A stretch of DNA of 64,000 nucleotides, from assembly GCF_003323745.1 (NCBI RefSeq), contig NZ_QOIL01000004.1, positions 62,001 to 126,000 of the forward strand, written 5' to 3'. The notes beneath the pieces were generated by a model that was given only the letters and a program-made list of their open reading frames with translations, did no database searches and was not told the origin of the DNA. A program made the position numbers and the translations under genes. This document shows positions 8,066 through 18,100 of this stretch, one piece after another. This stretch comes from Sphaerisporangium album. Its GTDB lineage: Bacteria; Actinomycetota; Actinomycetes; Streptosporangiales; Streptosporangiaceae. Numbering within the stretch: the first letter of the stretch is position 1; each line of letters begins with the position of its first letter.

Positions 8066-9546
8066 GTCGTCTCCTTCACGGCGCGCAGGACGCTGCGGCG
8101 GCGGTAGCCGTACAGGCCGACGACCAGGACGGCGAAGGCGCCCGCCGCGGCGAGCACCACGATGTCCGGTGAGAGGGTGCGGACGGCCAGGACCGCGACG
8201 GCGCCGACGGCCAGGGCGGCGAGTACGGCCTGCCAGAGGTTGGCGGCCAGGTCGACGATGTGGACGCCGGACCGTCTGAGCTGGCCGAGGTAGGTGGGCA
8301 GGACGACGATCGCGGCGACCGCCACCAGGGCGATGGCCGCGCCGCGCAATCCGTCCCGGTTGACGCCGATCCACATCGCGGGGACCAGCACGATCAGCCA
8401 CAGGGCCTGCACGGCGAGCACCGCGCGGGAGCGTTCTAGGACGACGAGGTAGTCGTAGACCAGCTCGAAGAAGATCCGCAGCCCGGCGAGGACGCCCAGC
8501 CCGGCCAGTGCGACGGCCGCCGGCGCCCACTCCTCGCCGTACACGAACCTGATCACCGCCGGGGCGGCCCCGCTGAGCAGCAGGCAGACGGGGAGCGTGA
8601 GCCCGACGAGGAGCCCGGCGACCGCGACGAACGACCGGTTGAGCGTCGGCCGGTCGTGCTGGAGGCGGGCGAACGCGGCGGGCGCGACCGCGCGCACCGG
8701 CTGGGAGAACACGGCCACCGGCCAGCCGGAGAGGTTGACCGCGAGGGCGTAGGCGCCGAGGGCCGTGGATCCGAGCACGCCGCCGATGACGAGCTGGTCG
8801 GCGTACCCGACGGCGAAGACGAGCAACGACGACCCGGCGAGCGGGACGCCGAACACCAGCAGCCGCCGGGCGACCGCCGGGTCGAAGCCGAACCGAAGCC
8901 GTCCGGGGGCGAAGGACACCAGCAGCGTCCCGCCCGCGAGCGACCCGGCGACGCGCCCGATGGCGAGGCTCATCGCGCCCCACCCGGTGAGGGCGAGCGC
9001 CAGGGACACCAGCGCGCCGAGCCAGTTGTCCACCTGGTCGGCGATCATCTTGCGGCCCTGCATGAAGTCGCGCTGGATCAGGGCCGCCGAGGTGGCGACC
9101 AGCCCGTTGATCAGCACGCTGAGGGCCAGCACCCGCACGGGTCCGGTGGCGGCCGGGTTGCCCATGGCCGTCGCGAACGCGGGCGCGACCAGCATGAACG
9201 CGCCGCAGACGATCACGCTGAACACGGCGGACAGCGTGGCGACGGTCGGCACGATCGTGCGCGGGTCGTCGGGCCAGCGGACGATGGCGAGGCTGACGCC
9301 GAGCTCGTTGATGCTCAGCATGGCCAGCAGAGCGACCAGCGCGACGGCGAACGTCCCGAACTCGTGGGGGCCGAGGACGCGGGCGAGCGTGATGCCGATG
9401 GCGAGCGTGCCGAACCGGGCGGCGAGCGTACTGACAAAGCTCCAGCCCAGTGCCTTACCCGCACGCGCCCGCAGAGCGGAGGCGTCGGACGGGGATGCCG
9501 CCGGGGAGGCGGGAGGCGGTGTGGCGCCGGGGGAGAGGTCGGTCAC
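8062..9546 (-). CDS. Polysaccharide flippase (Wzx-like, MATE/MVF superfamily)
   Basis: 494 residues with about 12-14 hydrophobic segments evenly spaced from residue 35 to the end. The N-terminal pattern GKALGWSFVSTLAARFGTLAIGITLARVLGP is split by one polar turn and typical of oligosaccharide flippases (RfbX/Wzx). The start is a GTG at 9546 that overlaps the stop of the upstream glycosyltransferase (GTGA); longer reading upstream is shadow. It should move lipid-linked repeat units across the membrane. No Wzy polymerase is seen in the window, so polymerisation must be encoded elsewhere or the product is a short glycan. Confidence 0.88.
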   Translation of the reverse strand: MTDLSPGATPPPASPAASPSDASALRARAGKALGWSFVSTLAARFGTLAIGITLARVLGPHEFGTFAVALVALLAMLSINELGVSLAIVRWPDDPRTIVPTVATLSAVFSVIVCGAFMLVAPAFATAMGNPAATGPVRVLALSVLINGLVATSAALIQRDFMQGRKMIADQVDNWLGALVSLALALTGWGAMSLAIGRVAGSLAGGTLLVSFAPGRLRFGFDPAVARRLLVFGVPLAGSSLLVFAVGYADQLVIGGVLGSTALGAYALAVNLSGWPVAVFSQPVRAVAPAAFARLQHDRPTLNRSFVAVAGLLVGLTLPVCLLLSGAAPAVIRFVYGEEWAPAAVALAGLGVLAGLRIFFELVYDYLVVLERSRAVLAVQALWLIVLVPAMWIGVNRDGLRGAAIALVAVAAIVVLPTYLGQLRRSGVHIVDLAANLWQAVLAALAVGAVAVLAVRTLSPDIVVLAAAGAFAVLVVGLYGYRRRSVLRAVKETT

Positions 9547-10754
9547 TTGGGGCTCCGGGCGACGGCGTTGAAGTCGTCGCGGGCGTGGGTGCCGCGTAGG
9601 CGTTCGTATTTGCGGCGCAGCTTGTATCCGAGGACGCCCGCGGCGGTGCCGACCGCGTCCATGGCGGCGGGCCGCTCGCTCACGGCCTGCTCGTAGATGC
9701 CGAGCTGCACCCGCGCGGCCCGTTCGAGGCTGAAGCGCTCGACGACCAGCCGCCTGCCGTACGCGCCCAGCCGCTCGCGCAGCGCTGGGCTCGCGTGGAG
9801 CCCACGCAGCATGCTCTCCAGGCGCGGCGCGCCCTCCTCGGCCCCGCCGCCGATGCCGTACCACCCCTGGCCGAGGAAGATCTTCTCGGTCTCAGGGGTG
9901 AGCAGTTCGAAGAAGCCCAGCTCCCCCTGCACGATGAGCGGCTTGGCGAACGCGAGCGACCGCAGCGCCGAGCCGCCCATGGCGAGGCACACGGTGGCCG
10001 CGGCGTAGGCGGGCCGAGGGTCCAGGAGCTGCCCGGTCACGACGACGACGCGGCGTCCGGCGGCGGCGTTGGCGGCGGCGGCGCGCGTCTCGACCTCGGC
10101 GCGGGCGGGGCCGTCGCCGACGATGACGAGCCGGACGTCCAGCTCGGCGGCGAGCCGTCCGACCACGTCGATCGCGGTGAGGATGCCTTCGAGCTTCAGC
10201 TCGGCGACCAGGCGGCTCACCACGACCAGGTCGAACGGCCCCGGCTCCAAGCCGAACTCGCGCCGGAACTCGTCCACCGGGTGCCCGGGGGCGTTGGCGA
10301 CGACGTCGACGGGCGGCTCGATGAGGTGGACGTGCCTGCGGCCGGGCGCGGCGCGCTCCTGGATCTCGCGGGTGCCCACCACCAGCGGAAGCGACGCGGG
10401 CAGGAACGGCGCCACGGACATCGACATGATCGTGCACACGGCGGCGGCCGGTCCGCGCAGGCCCGCGTAGAACGCCTCCACGCCCGGCGGCCACTCGTAC
10501 CCGTGCACGACGTCCAGCCCGCGCCGGACCGCGAGGTCGCGCAGCATGCGCACCGTGGTCATGGACGGCCGCCGTCGCCCGGGGTCGAGCGGCAGGTGTT
10601 CGAGGCCCGCGCCGGTGACGTACTCGACCAGCGGGCCCGGCTCGCCGATGACGGCGACCTCGTGCCCCAGCGCCTGGACGGCGGCGGCCAGCTCGACGGC
10701 GTTGAGCTGGCTGCCGCCGACCTCCATGGCGTGGGGGTACACCAGGATGCGCAC
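9543..10754 (-). CDS. Glycosyltransferase family 4-like
   Basis: 403 residues starting MRILVYPHAMEVGGSQLNAV, where the GG-S-x-x-N segment is the N-terminal donor/acceptor loop of GT-B enzymes. The second Rossmann domain contains VVVSRLVAELKLEGILTAID, VRLVIVGDGPARAEV and a partly degenerate C-terminal E-x7-E region. The start GTG at 10754 is 2 bp beyond the stop of the upstream aminotransferase gene. It shares a GTGA overlap with the flippase gene. It probably adds a sugar to the lipid-linked intermediate; the linkage cannot be predicted. Confidence 0.85.
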   Translation of the reverse strand: MRILVYPHAMEVGGSQLNAVELAAAVQALGHEVAVIGEPGPLVEYVTGAGLEHLPLDPGRRRPSMTTVRMLRDLAVRRGLDVVHGYEWPPGVEAFYAGLRGPAAAVCTIMSMSVAPFLPASLPLVVGTREIQERAAPGRRHVHLIEPPVDVVANAPGHPVDEFRREFGLEPGPFDLVVVSRLVAELKLEGILTAIDVVGRLAAELDVRLVIVGDGPARAEVETRAAAANAAAGRRVVVVTGQLLDPRPAYAAATVCLAMGGSALRSLAFAKPLIVQGELGFFELLTPETEKIFLGQGWYGIGGGAEEGAPRLESMLRGLHASPALRERLGAYGRRLVVERFSLERAARVQLGIYEQAVSERPAAMDAVGTAAGVLGYKLRRKYERLRGTHARDDFNAVARSPK

Positions 10755-10756
10755 GG

Positions 10757-11878
10757 TCAGCTTCCCGCCGCCGCGTGGATCGCTTCCACGACCTGGTCGT
10801 GCTCGGCGTCGGTCATGGCGTGGAACAGCGGCAGGATCAGCGAGTTCGCGGTCAGCCACTCGGTGGCGGGCAGGTCGCCCGTGGCGGTCCCCGCGTACGC
10901 GGGCTCCAGGTGGGCGGCCATGATGCCGCGCCGCGCGGAGATGCCGCGCCCGGCGAGGAACCGCAGCATCTCGTTGCGGCTCAGGGGGAAGTCGTCGGGC
11001 AGCGCGATCCAGAACGACTGGAAGTTGGACGTGCCGTACTCGGGGTCGCGCACCATGGTCAGGCCCGGGACGCCGCCCAGCAGGTTCAGGTAGCGCGCCG
11101 CGAGCGCCCGGCGGCGGGCGACCATCTCGGGGAGCCTGCCGAGCTGCACCAGCCCGACGGCGGCCTGGAGGTCGGTCATGCGGTAGTTGTAGCCGACCTC
11201 GGTGTACTGCTCGGGCGCGGTGGACCCGGAGGCGTGCCGGTCGGCCGCGCTGACGCTCATGCCGTGCTCGCGCAGCCGCCTGGCCCGCGCGGCGACCTCC
11301 GGGTCGTCGGTGGTGAGCATGCCGCCCTCGCCGGTGGTGAGCAGCTTGCGCGGGTGGAACGACCAGGCCGACAGGTACGCGCCGGCGCCCACGGGCCGGT
11401 CGCGGTAGGTCGAGCCGGCGGCGCAGGCGGCGTCCTCGACCAGGACCAGCCCGTCGTGGGCGGCGCGGATCTCGTCGACGTCGGCGGGCACGCCGCCCTG
11501 GTGGACGACGATGGCCGCGCGGGTGCGCGGGGTGCGCGCCGCCTCGATGGTCTTGGCCGTGAGGTTGCCGGTCGCCGGGTCGATGTCGGCGAACACCGGG
11601 GTGGCGCCGACGTACTTGACGGCGTTGGCGGTCGCGATGAACGACAGGGACGGCACCACGACCTCGTCCCCGGGGCCGATCCCCGCGAGCACCAGGGCCA
11701 GGTGCAGCGCGGTCGTGCAGGAGGAGGCGGCGACGCCGTGGCCCGCCTGGACGCTCGCGGCGAACCGGCGCTCGAACTCGGCGACCTTCGGCCCCTGGGC
11801 GACCCAGCCCGAGGCGATCACCTCGCCGACGGCGGCTTCTTCCTCCGGGCCGAACCACGGCCGCATCACCGGGATCAT
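10757..11878 (-). CDS. DegT/DnrJ/EryC1 sugar aminotransferase (second copy)
   Basis: 373 residues beginning MIPVMRPWFGPEEEAAVGEV. CTTALHLALVLAGIGPGDEV, EDAACAAGS and WSFHPRKLLTTGEGGM are the substrate, PLP-Asp and PLP-Lys (K of PRKLLTTGEGG) motifs. The GEGGM form is closer to ArnB/PseC-like 4-aminotransferases than the copy at 6202-7299, so the two probably act on different keto sugars. An ATGA overlap with the glycosyltransferase upstream fixes the start. The presence of two aminotransferases in one operon predicts a diamino sugar or two different amino sugars in the polymer. Confidence 0.9.
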   Translation of the reverse strand: MIPVMRPWFGPEEEAAVGEVIASGWVAQGPKVAEFERRFAASVQAGHGVAASSCTTALHLALVLAGIGPGDEVVVPSLSFIATANAVKYVGATPVFADIDPATGNLTAKTIEAARTPRTRAAIVVHQGGVPADVDEIRAAHDGLVLVEDAACAAGSTYRDRPVGAGAYLSAWSFHPRKLLTTGEGGMLTTDDPEVAARARRLREHGMSVSAADRHASGSTAPEQYTEVGYNYRMTDLQAAVGLVQLGRLPEMVARRRALAARYLNLLGGVPGLTMVRDPEYGTSNFQSFWIALPDDFPLSRNEMLRFLAGRGISARRGIMAAHLEPAYAGTATGDLPATEWLTANSLILPLFHAMTDAEHDQVVEAIHAAAGS

Positions 11879-13035
11879 CGCCCGGCCACCTCCCTGATCT
11901 CTATTCCCAGGATGTCCGCCAGCAGGCGGACCCTTTGGTTCCAGTCGTGCCGCGCCGCGAAGGCCCGCCGCCGCTCGGCGAGCGCCGGTGTGCGCGGGAT
12001 CCGCAGCTGCGCGGCGACGGTGGCGGCGTACTCCGCCGGGGTGCGGGCGACCGGGATCAGCGGGCCCGCCTCCAGCCACGCGGTGGCCGGGAGGTCGGTG
12101 GAGACGACGCCCCGCCCGGCCGCAAGGTATTCGAGCGTCTTCAGCGGGAAGCTCGCCCGGTTGAACGCGGTGTCGGTGTACGGCGTGAGCCCGACGTCGA
12201 CGAGCCGCAGGTAGGACGGCAGCTCATCGTACGGCTTTCGCCCCACCCAGTGGACGTTCGCCCGTCCGATCAGCGCGGGCCACCGCTCGGGCTCGTAGTC
12301 GCCGGACCTCGGCCCGACCAGCACGAGCGGCACGCCGGTGTCGGCGACGGCCTCCAGCAGGGCGATGTCGATGCGCGCGTTGATGTGCCCGACGAACCCC
12401 GCGACGGGGGTGCTGGCCAGTCCGGGGGGCAGGTCGGTGGGCGGCGGCGCGTGGTCGATCGCGGCGTACGCGGACACGTCGCACCCGTTGGGGACGAGCG
12501 CCGCGTCGCGGCCCATGCGCGCCACCTGCTCGACCAGGCCGGGGGAGACGACGGCGACCGCGTCCGCCCGGCGGGTCATGCGCGCCTCCGTCTGGGCCAG
12601 CCGCGCGGCCGACATGCGGATCAGCGACGCCCCGGCCACCAGGTCGTCGGTGATGTACCGGACGGTGCGGGCGCCCGGCCGGACGTCCAGCAGGTCGGTC
12701 GTCCCGGCCACGACGACGGCCCCGATGCCGAGGCCCAGCTTGCGCGCGGCGGCGCGGACGGCCCGCCGGGCGAGGGCCGCGGTGACGCGGTCCACCCCGG
12801 GCCGGTACGCGGCGGGCGGCGCCACCGGGCTCAGCCGCCACAGGCGCGGCGCGACCCGGCGCAGGACGTGGCCCGCCTCGCCGGTCTCGGGGTCGCGCAG
12901 GCCCGAGCGCAGCGGCCTCGGCGGGTCGACGTACAGGACGTCGGCGAGCGTGCTCAGCCGGTCCGCCATGTGCCGGTCCGTGCCGCTCACGCCGTCGTAA
13001 CGCGTGCCTCCCGCGTAGACGATCGAACCGTTCAC
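11875..13035 (-). CDS. Glycosyltransferase (GT-B, GT4/WsaF-like)
   Basis: 386 residues from a GTG at 13035 that overlaps the epimerase stop (GTGA). The N-terminus reads VYAGGTRYDGVSGTDRHMAD, a typical GT-B loop. Later come VVSPGLVEQ, PNGCDVSAY, VAGFVGHINARID, PLVLVGP and LKTLEYLAAGRGVVSTDLPA. The last matches the C-terminal E-x-L-A-x-G-x-P-V-V nucleotide-sugar motif of glycosyltransferases that resemble teichuronic acid enzymes. It is soluble and likely membrane-associated. Its role is transfer of one residue of the repeat unit. Confidence 0.85.
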   Translation of the reverse strand: MNGSIVYAGGTRYDGVSGTDRHMADRLSTLADVLYVDPPRPLRSGLRDPETGEAGHVLRRVAPRLWRLSPVAPPAAYRPGVDRVTAALARRAVRAAARKLGLGIGAVVVAGTTDLLDVRPGARTVRYITDDLVAGASLIRMSAARLAQTEARMTRRADAVAVVSPGLVEQVARMGRDAALVPNGCDVSAYAAIDHAPPPTDLPPGLASTPVAGFVGHINARIDIALLEAVADTGVPLVLVGPRSGDYEPERWPALIGRANVHWVGRKPYDELPSYLRLVDVGLTPYTDTAFNRASFPLKTLEYLAAGRGVVSTDLPATAWLEAGPLIPVARTPAEYAATVAAQLRIPRTPALAERRRAFAARHDWNQRVRLLADILGIEIREVAGR

Positions 13036-14000
13036 CGAGACTTCTCGGCCCGCCACCAGGCGACCAGGCGGCGCAGGCCCTCCTCCAGCCCGATCTCGGC
13101 CTTCCAACCGAGCCGGTCGGCCGCGGCGCCGACGTCGGCGAGGCGGCGGGTGACGCCGTTCACCGCCCGCGCGGGGCCGAACTCCAGGCCGAGGTCCGAA
13201 CGTCCCATCACGGACATCAGCGTCTCGGCGAGCTCGCGCAGGCTGGTCTCGGCAGAGCTCGCGATGTTGAACACCTGGTCGGTGGCGTCGCTGGCGGCGG
13301 CGAGCAGGTTAGCGCGGGCGATGTCCTCGGTGTAGACGAAGTCCATGGTCTGCAGGCCGTCGCCGAGGATCAGGGGCGGCTGCCCGTTCTCGATGCGCTC
13401 CATCCAGCGGATCAGCACCTCGGTGTAGAGCCCGTGGATGTCCATGCGCGGGCCGTACACGTTGAAGTACCGCAGGGCGACGTAGTCGAGCCCGCGCATG
13501 GCCTTGAAGCTGCGCAGCAGGCCCTCGTTGAACGTCTTGGCCGCGCCGTACAGGGTGTCGTTGTCGTACGGGTGGTGGTCCTCGCGGGTGGGGAACTCGG
13601 TGGCCAGGCCGTACACCGAGGCGGAGGACGCGGCGACGACCTTGCGGACGCCCGCGTCGGCGGCGGCCTCGACGACCTCGTAGGTGCCGTCGACCAGCAC
13701 CTCCAGGGCCAGGCGCGGCTCCTCGGCGCACTGGGTGATGCGGATGGCGGCCTGGTGGAACACCAGGTCCATGCCCGTGGTCACCCGCCGGACCAGCGCG
13801 GTGTCGCGGATGTCGCCCTCGACCACGCGCAGGCGCCCCTCGGCGACCGCCTCGGCGGCGGCGAGGTTGGCCCGGCGGCCCCGGACGAAGTTGTCGAGCA
13901 CGACCACCTCGCCCGCGCCCGCGGCGAGGAGCTGGTCCACGATCGTCGAGCCGATCGTGCCCGCGCCCCCGGTCACCAGGCAGCGGCTGTCCTTGATCAT
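13032..14000 (-). CDS. NAD-dependent nucleotide-sugar epimerase/dehydratase
   Basis: 322 residues of extended SDR type: CLVTGGAGTIGSTIVDQLL gives the GxxGxxG NAD loop, VVLDNFVRGRR binds the adenosine, and SSASVYG with YGAAKTFNE give the catalytic Ser/Thr-Tyr-Lys set. YFNVYGPRMD and the late DFVYTEDIA stretch are typical of UDP-glucose/GlcNAc(A) 4-epimerases. It interconverts NDP-sugar C4 epimers, supplying precursors for the operon. It overlaps the Gfo/Idh gene upstream by ATGA (13997-14000). Confidence 0.9.
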   Translation of the reverse strand: MIKDSRCLVTGGAGTIGSTIVDQLLAAGAGEVVVLDNFVRGRRANLAAAEAVAEGRLRVVEGDIRDTALVRRVTTGMDLVFHQAAIRITQCAEEPRLALEVLVDGTYEVVEAAADAGVRKVVAASSASVYGLATEFPTREDHHPYDNDTLYGAAKTFNEGLLRSFKAMRGLDYVALRYFNVYGPRMDIHGLYTEVLIRWMERIENGQPPLILGDGLQTMDFVYTEDIARANLLAAASDATDQVFNIASSAETSLRELAETLMSVMGRSDLGLEFGPARAVNGVTRRLADVGAAADRLGWKAEIGLEEGLRRLVAWWRAEKSR

Positions 14001-15034
14001 TGAGCGGATCCCCCCAGGTCGATTCGTCTGCCGTCATTCTGGATGCTTCGCCCCGCCGCTTCCAGCAGAGCGAGCACCCGCAGCCCCGCCCTGCCGTCCG
14101 TCAGCGGAGCGCGGCCTTCGATGATCGAGGCCGCGAACTCGCTCATCACCCCGCGCAGCGCCTCGCGCTCGGGTAGGGCGGGTACGACGACGTCACCGGT
14201 CCGATAGGAGATGAGGGCGGCCCTTCGCTCGTCCTCCCCTACGGCCGAAAGGTCCACCCCCCGGTCGTACACGGCGAGGCGCTGGGCCGGGTTGACGTCG
14301 TCCCACACGATCGTGCGGCGCGAGCCGCCGATCACGGTGGTGCGGATCTTGGTCGGGCTGAGCCAGTTCACGTGGACGTGCGCGATGGCGCCCGAGGACA
14401 GCCACAGGGTGAGGTAGGCCAGGCACGGCTTGCCCGCCCCGATCGGGTCGGAGCTGTGCGCCGCGACGGCCACCGGGGTCACGCCCTCGGGCAGCACGAA
14501 GTCGAGGATCGACAGGTCGTGCGGCGCGAGGTCCCACAGCACGTCCACGTCCGGCTGGACCAGGCCCAGGTTGATGCGGACGGAGTCGACGAACTGCACG
14601 TCACCGAGCTCCCCGGACACCACCAGGTCGCGGATCTTGCGGACCACCGGCGTGTAGCAGAAGGTGTGGTCGAGCATCAGCACCCGTCCCCGCTCCTCGG
14701 CGAGGGCGACCAGCTTCGCGCCCTCCGCGTGGGTCGGGGTGAGGGGCTTCTCGACCAGCACGTGCTTGCCGGCGTCCAGGGCGGCGCGGACCAGGTCGAA
14801 GTGCGTGCGCGCCGGGGTGGCGATGGCCACGGCCTCCACCGCGGGGTCGGCCAGCACCTGCTCGACGGACGACGTCGGCCTCACCGTGGTGTAGCGGCCG
14901 AGCACCGCCTTGGCGCGGTCCTCGTCCAGGTCGCACAGCCATTCGAGGCGCAGCTGCGGGGTCGCCATGGCATTGCGCACCAGGTTGGGACCCCAGTAGC
15001 CCGCCCCGATGACGGCAAGGCCGATCGATGTCAC
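13997..15034 (-). CDS. Gfo/Idh/MocA family NAD(P) sugar oxidoreductase
   Basis: 345 residues. The Rossmann start LAVIGAGYWGPNLVRN, the CDLDEDRAKAV segment, ATPARTHFDLVRAAL and the signature EKPLTPTHAEG define the family; the Lys of EKP is the conserved catalytic residue. WlbA/WbpB enzymes of this family oxidise C3 of UDP-GlcNAcA before transamination by a DegT enzyme and acetylation, and all three activities are present in this operon. The GTG at 15034 is chosen because GGAGAGGAG lies upstream at normal distance. It is the first enzyme gene of the coupled operon, 83 bp after the large secreted protein gene. Confidence 0.88.
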   Translation of the reverse strand: MTSIGLAVIGAGYWGPNLVRNAMATPQLRLEWLCDLDEDRAKAVLGRYTTVRPTSSVEQVLADPAVEAVAIATPARTHFDLVRAALDAGKHVLVEKPLTPTHAEGAKLVALAEERGRVLMLDHTFCYTPVVRKIRDLVVSGELGDVQFVDSVRINLGLVQPDVDVLWDLAPHDLSILDFVLPEGVTPVAVAAHSSDPIGAGKPCLAYLTLWLSSGAIAHVHVNWLSPTKIRTTVIGGSRRTIVWDDVNPAQRLAVYDRGVDLSAVGEDERRAALISYRTGDVVVPALPEREALRGVMSEFAASIIEGRAPLTDGRAGLRVLALLEAAGRSIQNDGRRIDLGGSAQ

Positions 15035-15117
15035 GCGGATCTCCTCTCCTTCTTCGCGTGGGCCACCGCGCGCGGCCCGCCCGTCAGGGACGAGCGAACC
15101 GCACGCGGATGACGTGA

Positions 15118-18100
15118 CTAGCTCGACGGGGTGAACAGCACGTCCACCCAGTAGTTCGCGCCGTTGTAACTGGAGGCCGGGAAGCCCGGGTCCGACCCGT
15201 ACCGGTAGACGCCGTTTCCGCCCGCCGGCCCGCCGTTGGCCACGGCGTGCAGCGGCGAGTTGTCGACCGGCCCGGCGTTGAAGTAGCCGCCGTCGCCCGC
15301 GTAGTGCCCGTTGGGCGCGAGGTAGGAGGCCACGTACACCTGTCCGGCGACGATGCTCACGGGCGTCTCGAAGATCAGCGTCTGCCACCCGGTGGCGGTC
15401 TCGTCGGTGAAGGTGCCCGCCGCCAGCATGGTGCCGGTGGCGCTCCACAGGTGGCCGAGGTGGGTCCCGGTGTTGCCCGCGCCCTTGTAGAAGCGGACGC
15501 CGGTGACCTGGCCGTCCATCTCGGCCGTGAACTTCACGCCCAGCTCGACCGCGGCGGCGTCACTGTCCTCGGGATGGGCCGGAACGGCGTTGCTCGGCCA
15601 GATGGAGCACGGGCAGCTCGTCGCGCCGCCGGTCGTGAACGACCACGACGTGCTGGTCATGGTGTTGTCGGACTCGTCCTTGGCGCCGCTGACCGTGACG
15701 GTGTACGTGGTGCTCTGCGCCAGCGGGGCGTCCGGCGTGAAGGTGAGCATGGTGCCCGCCTCGTTGACCGTGTGGGTGCCCGCGACCGTCTGGTCGGCCG
15801 CGTTCTTCACCGTGATCGCGACGGTGTTCGCCACGATCGGCTCGCTGAACGTCGCCGTCACCGCGGTGCCGATGGCCACGCCCGTGCCGCCGTGGTCGGG
15901 CGACTTGGCCGTGACGTACGGCGCGGTGGTGTCGGCGATCTTGGTGAAGATCACGTCGACCCAGTAGTTGGTCGAGCCCCACGACTCCGTCGGGAAGGCC
16001 CGGCTTCCGTACCGGTAGAGGCCGTTGCCGCCGCTGCCCGAGCTCGCCAGGACGCGCAGCGGGGTGGAGGTGACCTGCGAGGACAGGCCGCCCCCCGTCG
16101 CGGCGTAGTGGCCGCTCGGCGCGTGGTAGGACGCGACGTAGGTCGTGTCCTTGGTCACCGGCACCGGCGTGTTGAAGTGGACCTCCTGCCAGCCCTGCGT
16201 CGACTCGTCGGTGAAGGTGGCCGTGGCCAGCTCCTGACCCGAGGCGCTCCACAGCGTGCCGACGTGCGTCCCGGTGTTGCCCGGCCCCTTGTAGAACCGG
16301 ACGCCCTCGATGAAGCCGTCCATCGTGGTCTGGAACTTCACGCCCAGCTCGACCGAGCCGTTGTCGTTGACGCTGGGCTCGGCCGGGACCGTCGTCTCGG
16401 GCCAGACCGTGCACGGGCAGACGCCCGCCGTCCAGGGCTTGGCGGTGGTGAACGAGAAGCCGATCGGGCTCGTCATCGTGTTGCCGCCGTCGTCCTTGGC
16501 CCCGCTGACCGAGACGGTGAACCGCTCGTTCGGCGCCAGCGGCGCGGCCGGGACGAAGGTCAGCGACTCCCGCGTCGCGTCCAGCGAGACGGTGCCCGCC
16601 ACGGCCGAGTCCGTCGCGTCCTTCAGCGTGAACGTCGCGCTGTCGGCCTGGATCGGCTCACCGAAGGTGATCTTCGGCTGCACGGTCGTCGGCACGCTGG
16701 ACGAGCCGGGGGTCGGCGTGATCGAGACGGCCGCCGGCGGGTACAGGTCGTTGATCGTGAACTCGACGTCGACGTAGTAGTTGCCGCCGTTGAACGTCTG
16801 CGTCGGGAAGCCCTGCCCCGACCGGTAGACGCCGTTGGGGGCGTTCTCGGACGTCGCCGGCGCGCTCAGCGGGGCGTTGACCAGGGGCTGGTAGCGGAAG
16901 TAGTCCGCGTCGGCCGCGTAGTGCCCGTTCGGCGAGTAGTACGAGGCGACGTACTGCGTGCCCGCGGTGATGTAGACCGGCGAGGCGAGGGTCAGCTTCT
17001 GCCAGCCGGTGGCGGTCTCGTTCGAGAACGTGCCGGTGGCGAGCTGCTCGCCCGTGTTCGACCACAGGGTGCCGATGTGGGCGCCGGTGTTGCCCGAACC
17101 CTTGTAGAACTTGACTGCGGTCACGTAGCCGTTGGCCGCCGAACTGAACCGGACGCCGAGCTCGATCGGGCCGGTGTCGCTGTCCGCCGGGTTCTTGGGG
17201 ACGGTGGACGAGCCGAACAGGCTGCACGGGCAGTCGACGGTGACGTTCCTCGCCACCTCGGCGCCGACGTTGCCGCTGTCGTCCGCCGCGCGCACCTTCA
17301 GCGTCATCGTGCCGGCGCCCGAGGCCTTCCAGGAGTACGTCCAGGAGCCGCGGCCGGTGGCGGGGTGCCACGTGGCGCCGCCGTCGGTGGAGACCTCCAC
17401 GGCGCCGACCTGGCCGCCGGCGTCCGTGGCCGTGCCGCTGATGGTGACGGAAGAGCCATGGGTGATGTGCGCGTTCAGCGCGGGGGCCGTGATCACCGCG
17501 GTGGGCGCGGTGTGGTCGGAGGAGGCGCTCGCCGCGCTGAGCCCGGCGACCAGCGACTTGGGCTGCACGCCCATGTCGGCCAGCACGTTCACCGTGGCCT
17601 GCTTGATCCGCGTGTCGGCGAAGTTGGTGTCGGTGTAGCTGTCGTGGTCGTCGTCGAGTCCCCAGGACCACTGCACCGTTCCGGCGCCGAAGACCAGCGC
17701 GCCGCTCGGCGCGCGGTGGAGCGTCATGCGGTGGGTGGCGCTCTTCTGGGCGACGTTGGTGCCGTAATCCACCAGGACCTGCTCGGCGGTCGACGTCGTG
17801 GTGGACAGCGGGACCAGGCCCTTCGGCCGGAATCCGTTGTCGACGTCCTCGTCCCACTCGTAGCCGACGACGCCCGGGACGCTCTGCGACCCGAAGATCT
17901 GGTTGGCGACGGACGTGCCGCGCCAGAAGCGCATCTTGCCGTCGGCGGCGGGGACGGTCAGCGGGATCGCCCCGCAGCCGTCGTTGGAGGAGGTGCAGTT
18001 CACGGTGAACAGGGTGCCGGTGAGGGCGTTCTCCGGCTTGCCGCCGTCGGCCGGGGGGCTGAACCGCGGGTCGCGCCAGGTGCCCGTCCACACGTTCGCG

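Noticed and set aside
9546-9864. N-terminal extension of the flippase
   Set aside because: The 106 extra codons are Arg-rich shadow of the glycosyltransferase gene; the GTG at 9546 overlapping the upstream stop is a better start.
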